From Episyrphus balteatus (taxonomy: Eukaryota; Arthropoda; Insecta; Diptera; Syrphidae): 64,000 nucleotides of DNA. This document shows, one piece after another, positions 44,477 through 55,080 of this stretch; the stretch's first letter is position 1, and every line of letters begins with the position of its first letter. The DNA lies in assembly GCF_945859705.1 (NCBI RefSeq), contig NC_079135.1:24864501-24928500 (forward strand), written 5' to 3'. The notes under the pieces were generated by a model. The model did not search any database, was not told the DNA's origin, and saw only the letters and a list, made by a program, of their open reading frames with translations. Made by a program: the position numbers and the translations under genes.

Positions 44477-47400
44477 TTATCGGCATTTCATATGGGGAAG
44501 CTTGATGAGACATAACCTTGACTTAAAAAAAAGTGTCTCACTTTTGGGTATATTCCCTTATTTATTTTAAAAAAATTAACAAATTCATGAATAAAATATA
44601 AAGCTTAATACCTACTCGTAGAAACTGACGAATTTGAATTTATTTGTTTCTCAAAGAGTGCTACGAGTATTAATTGTTTTTTGTTTAGTTTTTAATCCAG
44701 AAACTCTCATTTTTAACAATATTATCTACATGCTTTGTAACTATAATAATTTATTATCAAAAAAAAATAATTATATAACAAAATACAAAAAAAAAACTAA
44801 AGTTCGCTTCTCAGCTCTTTTGTTTAAAAAAAAAGCCGAGTAATTATTTATGTTAAACATATTTTATCTTCAAGCTGAAATCATGTTGACTTCGGCTACA
44901 CTTCTTAGAGGATATTGCAATACTCGGTAAGCGTTTTTGTCGCATAAGAATTGGCAGCAGATATTTTTTTAAACTCGAAACTTAAGTCTTCAACGTCAAA
45001 GTTTAGTCTTTTAGTCACATGTGAAGCTTTGAGTTTAGCTGCAATGATGTAAGTTTAGTGATTAGTCAAATTTGAGTTGATACTATTTTTCTCCGATGTT
45101 TATTGCATAGTGATTTTTTACACAATTAGCTCTATTGCAAAACCTCCATTTAGTTTTCTGAAGTTGAGTAGCTGAAGCCTTGTTGTATTATACCACTAAG
45201 TCGGTGGCGTAATATTAGCGAAGGTATGCACAAAAGTTCCGAAATTGATAAAATGGGTGTATTTAAGTAAGTGCTTATTTGATTCATTTACTTACTAGCT
45301 CAGACAAATTTATTAGTCAAAATATGGTCACGAAATCGCATTTTTTATAATGGACAAAGTTTGTTCATGGAATGCGTTGGGGTTCGCCATCTTGGAAAAC
45401 ATTTTTACTCCATTTTTACATATTTTAACTAAAAATGACCCAGGACAGACTTATTCACAATAAAATTATCTAAAAAATGATATTTAAACAAATTTTATGA
45501 GCTAATTAAACTCAATTTTATAGTTGGTCAAAGTCAGGGTATGTCTTCCAAAATGGGGTAAAATGACAATTTTTCAAATATCTGACGAATTTTTAAATAA
45601 AAACAGTACCAACCTCTTTTCCAAGATTGCGGCTGCCACCAATAAAATATTTTGAACTATTGGCTAACTACGATGACTTGGTTTTATGATTAGTTGTTCA
45701 ATGATTAGTTGGGATGAAGCCATATTACTAAAAAGGAGCAACTATGAAAAAAAACATAAAACACATCGTTACGTTTCCGCTAATGTTCCATTTCTAATGA
45801 GTGTTTTGCGTTTTTCTTTATATCTGTATTTTCATGCTGAATTTAATTCTTTAAAAAACGCGTTGCTGCTTTTTTTTTCCTTGCATCGATTATTTTTGCA
45901 CTGTATTTTAGAACAATAATGTGTTCAATGCTAGGTTTTCCAAAGAACAGCCAATAACCAGTTTTCCTATTTCAGTGTTTGCTTCTGATTATCATGATCG
46001 TATGCATGTTTTCCAAAGCTTGTTTTTGGAATTGAAAAGTTCCACCAAAATTTTTCAAACACTTTTCACTTTAATTTGAAATTGGATGTTTTTGGAATTA
46101 TTTAATTGGTAAGGATTAGAAAGGTTCATAACTTGTATATTATTCATTAATTACGACCACCTTTTGTTCTATTTCGATGCTCATATATGAAGGCTTAATG
46201 TAAAATCTCCATGACACCCTGTTTCCTAGAAACCCCATCAGAAAACAAGAATACGCTGCCGATGCCGCCTCATACACAAAAAAATCGTTCACCAGTTGCA
46301 CTCTTCATCATTCTAACTTTTGCACATAATAGGGGAGAACTCGCCAAGGTAACACGTTTAATACCAAGCCGCAGCAACAGACATTGGTGGCCCTAGGACA
46401 ACAAAACAGCCGTCGCGTCGGTCGTCGTCAATAAATCGACATATAAGTAAAATATACGCACACACAACGCAGCGCACTCAAAACCGATTGCGGGTATATA
46501 TAGAGAAGAAATATTATAGCAAAAACGGTCTCAAGTGGTATTCTTGAGTTGCTATTCGAGCGTTTTTGCAACTTGAGAGCCAAGAAGTGCGAGTTGTTTT
46601 TAATTTGTCCTGCACTGATGCCGACAATCATGACGATGATGACGATATGATGGAGCAGATGACGCAATTATAACACATCACCTCGATTGAACAGCCATTC
46701 TAAAAATTCCCTATACTTCTACTTTATATAGACCTCTATTCTCAAAGCATATAGACTCTGACATTCCCCTAAAGGATTTTATCCAGAAGGATTTTATGCC
46801 AAAGAGGATGAAGCATTCATCATCATTATCATCATCATCGTCATCAGAAACCAGACAAAATATCGTAAGGGTTCGACAGTATCGTCGTCGTCGTCGTCAA
46901 AACCCCCTAGAACACCTTTCTCTTGATTTTTGGATCAATTATGTGCAGCCCTGCCTTAATGAGACACACAGAGAGGGTATATAACGACACAGCCAGTCGA
47001 GTCGTCCTCATAGCAACAAGTTTTGTCAGATCCAAAAAGAGTCGATGGGCACTACACAGTTGAATTATTCAAATCGCACAACAATGACAAACCAAAGCAA
47101 AGTTGAGAGTTGGGTTGGGTCGGGAGTACTCTGTCCTCTTCTGTTCTGACAAATCCTGATGATTTCTTTCTCCTTGCTTCTCTTGCTGCTTCCGATTCCG
47201 ATATAAACTGCCTCGCTGAATTCTATTTGTATTATTTGTACGTTCCGTTGTTTTTTGAGAGAGTGCGGGAGTTAAAATGCTGCAGCCTAACATCGTCGTT
47301 GAAACTCGTATAGTCGTCTAGGTCTACGTTGTCCTTGTCGTCCTTTGACTGATAATGCAGAAACACAGGACTGAGTAAACAGACAAATATATACCCTCCC

Positions 47401-49239
47401 CCCCCCCCCTTTTCCCCTCATCACGGCCACGTCTCACAAAAACCCCCACCACACACACCGAGTCCTGTCTGCAGGATAACCTGTTATTCTTGTGAAATTG
47501 AATCCTTTCGTTATTCAGGCGGCGAGAGGACAAGGACTTGTCTAGGAGGAGAACTAGGACCAGCCATCAGTCTGGGGCTCTGCTCTGGCCTGGTTTGGTG
47601 TGGGCGGGTTGGCTGTAATTATGTTTTATACCCGCAGGATTCAGCTAAGAAATTAAACGAGAGCAATGCGAGAGTATACAATACTGGATGTAGATAGGGG
47701 TGCATTTACAATTGATACAACAGCATCAAGGAGTTGGCGTTCGTTGGCGTTGCTATATTGCCATTACCATTGCTGCCGTGTGGACTGGTATTTGAATGGC
47801 GATGAAGGAGACGACGACGACGGATCAGCGGTGAATGGTGGCCGGCGTACCCAAGCCACAGGACGAATTCGCAATTTTCAGGATAAATACAATTTATACG
47901 TGCGTGTATATTTCGACGTCGTTGTCGTGCGTGTGGATTTTGTGTGGAGTTTGGTTACTCTCTTTCTCTGATTGCGCTAGGTTACATCTGGTTTCCTTTT
48001 GATCTCACTGCGTCCAGAGATATGATGGATTGATGACGTGGTCGTGGCGGCTTAATTGTATTGTTTCATCAGAAAATACGGACTAGCAAGGAAGAAATTT
48101 CGTTGTATTTTAATTTTTTTTTTTTTTTTTTGTTTTCCAGCTAGAACGTAATTTTGAAATATTTGCTTTTCATTAAAAGAGTTTTTTTTTTTCGTTCGTT
48201 TTTTGTTTGAAATCGGGGAAAATGTGATTATACAAAGGCGATTCTTTGAAGAATTTTACAAGTTACCATGGACATAGACATAAAATTTAGCGAAATTTAT
48301 ATTCCTTAGAGGGGGAGTGTGTGTTTTTATGACACATGCTGTTTTGAATGCGTTTTCGTTTTTTATTTATGGAGTCGCAGAGGTCTAAGGTTGTGCTGAG
48401 TGAAATATTAAATATTTTTGCTAATTTAATGAAAAAAAGGGGTAGGTTTTTGTGTGGTATTTGATGTATTTATGATGCATATCAGCAAAAACATTTGCAA
48501 TTTGAGGATGTTTGAACCCTTTTATATAAATTATTTTGAACCCTAATTTTTTTTTCTGTAACAAATTAAGTGCAAAGAGATGTAGCATTTTATATTGATG
48601 TCTGTCTGGGTGATTGCTAATATGTCATAATAGCAGGTGGGTACTTTATTTGATTTTGTGCATTTTTGAGGAGGGCGTTTTTTTTGATCGGTTTTCATTG
48701 GTAGCATGGATTAAATGAAGTGAAAAATATACGTTTTGTATAGATAAAGGGTGACGGAGTAGGCATGTAGATTTGTGTTGAGTTTTAATACAAATAAGTA
48801 ACTACCTTGTTTCTTTGGCTTGTTAGATTGAAAACTTAGAGCAACTTAATTCCAAAAGGCCTAATTTATGTTTTTCATTCCATACTTTGTATTATGATTT
48901 GTTAAATTAACAATATAGTACAATCAAATTAGGTTTTGTCATCCCGTGTTTCTAAAAGCCTAGGGTATAAAAATAGAAATTTGCGTGAGAAAATGAAACA
49001 TTAAATTAAAATTCAATGTTATAAAGATAAAAGATTAAAATAAATAATAACACTGGTCTACAAAATTTATCTTTTTTCTTATCCTTCAAAAAATTTTTTT
49101 TAACCTTTTATATTACCATGTGACATTTTTGCAACGAACCAAAAAAGATGAAAAAAAAATCATGTGTGCAATTCACACGTGGTAGAAGTGAAATCTTAAA
49201 AAATCATTTTTCTTGCAAAAAAAAAAATAGAAAAAATCT
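44477..49239. other. Gene-free stretch with trinucleotide repeats and a C run
   Basis: No supported gene. A TCATCA/CGTCGT-rich patch lies at 46815-46895, an ACGACG patch near 47810-47822, and a run of about 13 C at 47397-47410 stands out in this AT-rich region. The frames at 47666-47971 and 46796-46984 simply follow the trinucleotide tracts. The 46.2-48.0 kb part has a more balanced base composition than its surroundings and could be regulatory or transcribed non-coding sequence, but nothing proves this. Confidence 0.4.
44799..44825 (+). repeat. 27-bp dispersed motif, copy 3
   Basis: AAAGTTCGCTTCTCAGCTC followed by TTTTGTTT; the central GGAGA of the other copies is replaced by GCTTC. Confidence 0.55.
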
Positions 49240-49990
49240 ACCTATTTTTATTCTATCACCTTCAAATCCATGTTTTTTATATGACAACCTAGATAAATTT
49301 TATATCATCTGAAAGCATTTTGTCTTAGCTCAAAATAAATGTATCGATCAGATCTATGAGACATCTACAAAAAGAGCTAGAATTTTTTTTAACTCGATCA
49401 ATTTCCATCAAAAAAAGCGAAAAAACACGTATTTTTATCTTCTCACACTATTAAATCCATTTTTTTCCCTAACAACCTATACAAATTTTTACACCATCTG
49501 AAAGCTTATTGTCTTAGCTCAAAATATATATATATCGATCAGGTGTATGAGACATCTAAGAAAAGAGCTAGAATTTTTTAAACTCGATGAAATTTCATCC
49601 AAAAAGCAAAAAAAAAAAACATTTATTTTTATGTTCTCATGCTATTAAATCAATTTTTTTGTTCGACAACCTATAAAAAATTTGATACCATGTGAAAGCT
49701 TACCTTGTATAATGATGTATAAATCTTATTTCAAAGATGTCTACAAGAGAAGTTAGAATTTTTTAAAGTCAACCATGTCGATATTTCAAACTGAGATAAC
49801 GGTACTTCCTACACTGCTGGCTGGTCATCGGCAACAGATCTCCACAGGTGTTTTGTGGTATTTTTCAATTTGTGGAGCATGTACCGTTATGTGTGATATA
49901 TCAAATAAAAGGTTATGTTATCAGCATGCGTATTAAAGTTAAATCAAATTTGTATGTACATTAGATCAAAAGATATAACGTGTATAGAAA
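49240..49990 (-). repeat. Family A, partial inverted copy with three subrepeats
   Basis: The reverse complement matches the right half of the 33-kb copy, including CATAACGGTAC, GGAGATCTGTTG and the ATTCTAGCTCTTTTTGTAG subrepeat. Here the subrepeat occurs three times (near 49380, 49565, 49750; spacing about 185 bp), against two in the other copies. Confidence 0.75.
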
Positions 49991-50744
49991 AAGAACATTT
50001 TTTTACCGTTATCTTAGAATTTTGAATATGAAATTAATTGAAATTTTGTACAGTTATATTTTATTTAATTACCTATCTACAGTACAAATTTCATTCATCT
50101 ATCTATTAAAACAAAAATGTTATAACAAGTTGAAGTCGTGTCGCGTTTTCGTTTCATTTTGTTTCAAATCACTACGATACTAAAGAAGTTTTCACTTCAA
50201 AAACAAACGAAGCTTGTAAATTTCTTTAGTCTTAAAGAATTTAGGGCGATTTGCTGAAACGAAAACTAATTTATGTTGAACATAAACTCTTATTCACTAA
50301 TTTTTCCTCTGCTTAAACTGTCACAAAAGGATTTATGTTGAACATACATAAATTGATTAGGTTTCAATTCAGCAAACTGCTCTTAATTTTTAAATAGTAT
50401 TTTATCGAAATACTTTAAAATATTTCACAAAAATTGCGTTTCAAGTATGTTTTATTGACAGTTTACTTTGAAAGTTTGGTTTTCTTGAAATAAGAAATTC
50501 AGAAGGTTTTCTTTCTGGACTTTCGGAAAGTGTGTAACTGTTTATAAAAAATTATATTTTCGCTACTGTAACAAAAAATAGTTCAATTCAACAATATGAC
50601 CTTCTGAGCAACATCAAATTTTATGTGTACATTTAAATGATAGAAAATGTTTTTTAATGTATTAACTTCTTTTACAGATTCTATGGTTGAATAAAAACTT
50701 CTTTTATTATGATCGATATAAATCAGTAAAGAAACAACATCTTT
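49991..50744. other. AT-rich non-coding sequence
   Basis: I see no gene here. TTTATGTTGAACATA-like strings recur near 50270-50345 as short inverted and direct copies. Confidence 0.4.
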
Positions 50745-51030
50745 CTTAATACTTTTTAAATCGTTCTAAGAAAAACCAAAAAAAGATTTCGTTTTGGAAA
50801 AAACACTATATCACAGCTCTCTAATAAATGTTGGGGGTTGCTAAGGTTATGTTGAGCTTCTAAACTTGGATATGGTAGAAAATTATGATATTAGAATTTG
50901 AAGCTAATGCAAGTTTGATAATTGGACACGTGAGAGTACTTTGGCAATAACCAAACCTTTGAGAGCAATTAGTCAATGACTTTAAAAAAAGGGTTTGAAA
51001 GAGTCAAAAATACAAAATGGTTGTTGAGGC
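50745..51030 (+). repeat. Dispersed repeat R, longest copy
   Basis: About 230 bp (50803-51030) matches the reverse complement of 57160-57395 at an estimated 85-90 percent, including GTTGCTAAGGTTATG, GAGCTTCTAAACTTGG and GGGTTTGAAAGAGTCAA. It has no coding capacity. Confidence 0.7.
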
Positions 51031-51153
51031 TTCTAATTAAAAAAAAAGAATTGATTGCACAGAATTAATTTATTTCTTGAAGAAAGTAATTTAGAGTTAT
51101 AATTGAGGATCTTATTTTAAGCTTTGAGATATTCTTAGAAATTGTATCCTTAG

Positions 51154-51821
51154 CAGGGTCGTAAGAAAATATATGTTTTGTTAATGAATTTATTTTCCAT
51201 TAAAAATTTAAACAAAAAAATAAATATTTTTTGCAAATTAAAATTTTTTGCATAAAAAATTGCAACTGAAAAAAAATGCATTAAAAAAAATTTGTATTGC
51301 AACTGAAAAATATTTGCATTGAAAATAAAATCATTATTGCAAATAAAAATACATATTTTGTATTAAATTCAATTTTTATTTCAAATAAAAAATTTTCTGC
51401 ATTTAAAAAAAATTCAATGCAAAATGTGTGCATTAAATATTTTTTTTTTTTTTAATATTCGTCAAATTTCTTACAATTTTTGCTATTTGACCATATATTA
51501 GTGTAAATATTATAGTCTAAATAGCTTATGTATGGTCAAATCTCCATAATGATAAGAAGCACGACGAAAATTAGAAAAACATTTAATGCACACATTTTGC
51601 ATTGAATTTTTTTTAATGCAGAAATTTTTTTATTTGCAATAAAATTTTTGTATTTGCAATAATCATCTTATTTTCATTATATTTCAGTAGCAATAAATTT
51701 TTTTTAATGCAAAATTGTTCAGTTATATTTTTCAGTTGCAATGAATTTTTTTTTATTTGCAGTAAATATTTTATTTTTAAATTTCAAATGCATTTTTTGT
51801 ATTGATATTTTTACAACCCTG
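51154..51821. mobile_element. 668-bp hAT-like foldback element abutting the cuticle gene
   Basis: Ends start CAGGGTCGTAA (left) and CAGGGTTGTAA (right, reverse complement). Flanking 8-mers are ATCCTTAG (51146-51153) and ATCATTAG (51822-51829), a 7-of-8 target duplication. CAGGG ends with 8-bp duplications are typical of hAT elements. The arms are long inverted repeats rich in TTGCAAATAAAA/TTTTATTTGCAA and AATGCA/TGCATT strings, meeting around a centre near 51510. No transposase frame. Confidence 0.82.
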
Positions 51822-51835
51822 ATCATTAGAAAGCT

Positions 51836-52654
51836 TTAGAAATTCCCTCCAAAGTATGGTTCGTACGGTTCGTAAGAAACGGGGCCAGGGCCATGAACAA
51901 CACTTGTGGAGTATGTGAATCCATTGGAACCAACTCGATTGTTGGCTGATTCCATGGCTGCAAAATGTGTTGCTCTAGCAAAGGCAACTTCAGGAGTGTA
52001 GGCAACTAATTGTGGAAGTTCTAAAGATGCTGCAATGACCTGGTTGGCTGCTTCAATGACGGCAAAGTGATCTGCCCTAGCTCTGGAAACTTCTTGTTGA
52101 GGAAGTTCTGTTGGAATTGAAACTGCTAGATCTTGATTTTTTGCCGATTCAATAGCAGCGAAGTGTTCTTCTTCAGCTTTGGAAATTTCGGGAGTATCTT
52201 GAATTTTTTGCGGTAGTTCCTCAATTGATAGTGGAACTTCTTCTAACAAACCCAATCTTTGTTTTGCTTCTTCCACAGCAGCAAAATGAGCAGATTTTGC
52301 AGCAGCAACTTCTTCAGTGTCAGGAACTTGTTGGGGTAAGTCTTGGGCTTCAATAGGTTTTGGAAGATTGGTCCCTGAAACTCGGAAGCCATTAGAATCA
52401 GCAATGTAGTTGACAGTTTGTAGAATGTTGTTTGAATCAATGTAACTGTAGGCTCCTCTGGTAGTACCATCTAGAGATTTGACCTCTTGCTTAGTTGATA
52501 GATGATCATTGTATCCATAGGCATATTGACCAGTTCCATCTTGAGAGTGATATTGACTTGAAATAGCTGGAATGGATGGATTAGTTGAAACCAAATACAA
52601 AGTACTTGCAGAAGCAAGTGCTAGTAAAGCAGTGAATGCAACAAATACTTTCAT
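51836..52654 (-). CDS. RR-1 type chitin-binding cuticle protein (CPR family), intact copy
   Basis: A 272-residue secreted structural protein of the exoskeleton. Residues 1-16 (MKVFVAFTALLALASA) form a signal peptide. Residues about 43-98 are an RR-1 Rebers-Riddiford chitin-binding domain (GQYAYGYNDHLSTKQE, LDGTTRGAYSYID, VNYIADSNGFRV, TNLP), typical of soft cuticle. Residues 105-235 hold four degenerate repeats of about 25-30 residues, LPQ..xDTPEVxxAxxxHFAAxExAxN. The C-terminus is Tyr/Pro/Gly-rich (VSYEPYEPYFGGNF). It is a single exon; many fly CPR genes have a short first intron after a few codons, absent here. It pairs divergently with 53285-54112. Its stop is 7 bp from a hAT-like element's target duplication, so that element must supply most of the 3' UTR. 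The orthologue name is not recognised. Confidence 0.93.
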   Translation of the reverse strand: MKVFVAFTALLALASASTLYLVSTNPSIPAISSQYHSQDGTGQYAYGYNDHLSTKQEVKSLDGTTRGAYSYIDSNNILQTVNYIADSNGFRVSGTNLPKPIEAQDLPQQVPDTEEVAAAKSAHFAAVEEAKQRLGLLEEVPLSIEELPQKIQDTPEISKAEEEHFAAIESAKNQDLAVSIPTELPQQEVSRARADHFAVIEAANQVIAASLELPQLVAYTPEVAFARATHFAAMESANNRVGSNGFTYSTSVVHGPGPVSYEPYEPYFGGNF

Positions 52655-53284
52655 GTTGAGCGAATGGTAGAAGGATATAAACTATTACTCGCTTCTGTAA
52701 GATGTCTACTTTTGAAATTAATTACGGAGTGACATTTATAGTAATAGCTTATAAGGAATTTATCAAATTGCTCTCAACAAAACTAGTCTTCAGTCAAATG
52801 AGTTCACAGTATATCATTATCATTGTTATAGTGTTAATGACTTTTCGTCTTTCGTGTACAAATTATTGAACCCCGATTTAGCTACAGTGGTTCATTAAAT
52901 AATTCCTAATGGTTTATGAAAGAAGACTCATTGTTTACTGAAACAATACAATTGTTTTTGTATTTCATTGGGTTTTGTCACTGAACTTTAGTGATAATGA
53001 GCTGAGCTGAAAATCAATAAACAATTAGGTCTTCTTTCATAAACCGGTATCAATTATTGAACCACTGCATTCTACCTAAATCTATTGTCAATAAATTGTA
53101 TAAAACAAAATGTCAGTAACACTTTAACAATGGCAGTGATAAACTCATTTGATTGAAGACTAGTTTTGTTGTAAAGAGTTTGATGAATTCTTATTAAGTT
53201 TTTGTATATTAATGCCACTCTTCTTCAGTTTCAAAATTAGACATCTCACAGAAGCGAGTACTGAATCATTAACAATCGTTCAGC
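52655..53284. promoter_or_regulatory. Shared divergent promoter region, itself an inverted repeat
   Basis: The 630 bp between the two cuticle genes are an imperfect palindrome centred near 52980: TTTATGAAAGAAGACT at about 52912 mirrors AGGTCTTCTTTCATAAA at about 53027, and AACAAAACTAGTCTTCA mirrors TGAAGACTAGTTTTGTT. On the minus side, TATAAA at 52740-52735 is about 27 nt upstream of TTTCAAAA. On the plus side, TATATTAA at 53205-53212 is about 28 nt upstream of the same TTTCAAAA, with TCAGTT (initiator-like) just before. Start sites near 52713 and 53233 are predicted, giving leaders of about 55 nt. Confidence 0.65.
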
Positions 53285-54112
53285 ATGAAAGTATTTTCTG
53301 CATTCCTTACTTTACTGGCAGTAGTCACTTCTGCAAGTACTTCATATTTGGCTAATTCTAATCTAGTTATTCCAGCTATTTCAAGTCAATATCATTCTCA
53401 AGATGGAACTGGTCAATACGCCTATGGATACAATGATCATCTATCAACTAAGCAGGAAGTCAAGTCTCTAGATGGAACTACAAGAGGAGCCTACAGTTAC
53501 ATTGATTCAAATAACGTTCTTCAAACTGTCAACTATATTGCTGATTCGAATGGTTTCCGAGTTTCTGCAACCAATTTACCAAAACCTGTTGAAGCTCAAG
53601 ACTTACCCCAACAAGTTCCTGACACTAAAGAAGTTGCTGCTGCAAAATCTGCTCATTTTGCTGCTGTGGAAGAAGCAAAACAAAGATTGGGTTTGTTAGA
53701 AGAAGTTCCGATCCCAGTTAAGGAACTACCACAACAAGTTCAAGATTCTCCCGAAGTTGCCAAAGCTAACGATGAACATTTTGATGCCATTAAAGCAGCA
53801 ATAAATCAAGTATTTGAAGTTCCAATTCCAAATGAACTTCCCCAACAAGTAGTTGATACTCCAGAAGTTGCCAGGGCTAATCAGGTTATTGCAGCACCAC
53901 TACATTTTCCGCAACTTATTACCTACACTCCCGAGGTTGCTTGTGCCGTCATGGAATCGAGTAGGTTCCAATGGATAAACATACTCGTCAAGTGTTGTAC
54001 ATGGCCCAATGTCATGCCCCGTTTCTTACGAATCTTAGGAACCGTACGAACCATACTTTGGAGGACATTTTTAAAGCTTTTGAAGTTTACAATTTCATTT
54101 CTCAAAGCTTAA
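53285..54112 (+). CDS. RR-1 cuticle protein, divergent duplicate with frameshifted C-terminus
   Basis: This is the inverted duplicate of the minus-strand gene. Signal peptide (1-18) and RR-1 domain (about 43-98) are almost identical to it (GQYAYGYNDHLSTKQE, TVNYIADSNGFRVSATNLP). The repeat region is shorter: about nine residues are missing around ARANQVIAAP and about six near PEVACAVM. At about 53960 an 11-bp deletion relative to the partner (after ATGGAATCG) shifts the frame, so the native Tyr-rich tail is replaced by roughly 50 unrelated, Leu/Arg-rich residues (TVRTILWRTFLKLLKFTISF). DNA of the native tail is still readable in another frame (about 53990-54080). It is either a decaying gene or one with a changed C-terminus. 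AATAAA at 54145-54150 could serve as polyadenylation signal. Confidence 0.85.
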   Translation: MKVFSAFLTLLAVVTSASTSYLANSNLVIPAISSQYHSQDGTGQYAYGYNDHLSTKQEVKSLDGTTRGAYSYIDSNNVLQTVNYIADSNGFRVSATNLPKPVEAQDLPQQVPDTKEVAAAKSAHFAAVEEAKQRLGLLEEVPIPVKELPQQVQDSPEVAKANDEHFDAIKAAINQVFEVPIPNELPQQVVDTPEVARANQVIAAPLHFPQLITYTPEVACAVMESSRFQWINILVKCCTWPNVMPRFLRILGTVRTILWRTFLKLLKFTISFLKA

Positions 54113-55080
54113 AATAAAAATCTTAAAATTACTTCTTCAAAAAAAATAAATACATTTTATGCAAGGATTTTTTTTTTGGTAACGTCTTATTAATCGATTA
54201 ACCATGGCAGCATCCACGAAAAAGTGACGTCATTTTCTCCCTTTCCATCTGAAATTTTTATCAGTGCAGCAAAAATTTTAATTCAAAATCAAAAATAAAC
54301 TATTACAGACACAAAAGTCTTTTATAGCTTATTTGAAAGATAATAACCCAAAAAACATATGAAGGATTTAAAAAAATTTAAATAGGGTAAATACGGGTAA
54401 AACAAAATTGAAAAAAGTGGTTATTTTCTAACTGCGACGTTGTAGAGAGTTAAATTTTTTTTTAATCGATACATACATTTATTGTTAGGCTGAAAATAGT
54501 ATTGAAAAAAATCTAAAAAATTTCAAAACCAAGTTATAAATAGTTTTTTTTTAAACTAAAACATGAGGTAGTCCTTTGAAAATGTAGTGGTTTTATGTAG
54601 GGGACATTTTTTTTTGACATTTTAAAAAACTTCATTTGATTATTTTTTAAATCTCTGCGTTTCGAAATATGAATTTTTGAAAAACACCTACTTTTTTTGG
54701 GGTATTTTCAGGTGAGTTTTTATTTTTTTAAATTTTTCGTATCTCAAACTTATAGAACATTTATAGCCTAAGACCGTAATTATTTTATAATGATTTTTGA
54801 CCGAATAACGGGAAATAACCTTTTTTGTCCCAAGTTTTTTGACCATTTTAAACGATTTTTATAAAATAAATGAAATTTATACTGTAGATAGAAAATAGGC
54901 AGGACTATATTTGTGCAATTTTGAGATAACGGTCAAATAAAGTTCTATTTTTTAACACGTTCTTTCTTTTGATCTAAGGCTGACAAAAATTTAATTTAAC
55001 TTTATTGAGCATGCTTATAATATTAATTTTCATATGATATATCACACATAACGGTACATTTACTACAAGCTACAAAATGT

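Noticed and set aside
46970..47000. GTATATAA followed by CCAGTC as a core promoter
   Set aside because: The spacing of about 17 nt is too short for a TATA-initiator pair and no coding region follows.
47666..47971. 101-codon frame with an acidic GDEGDDDDGS stretch
   Set aside because: The composition follows the GAC/ACG trinucleotide tract; no homology recognised and no gene context.
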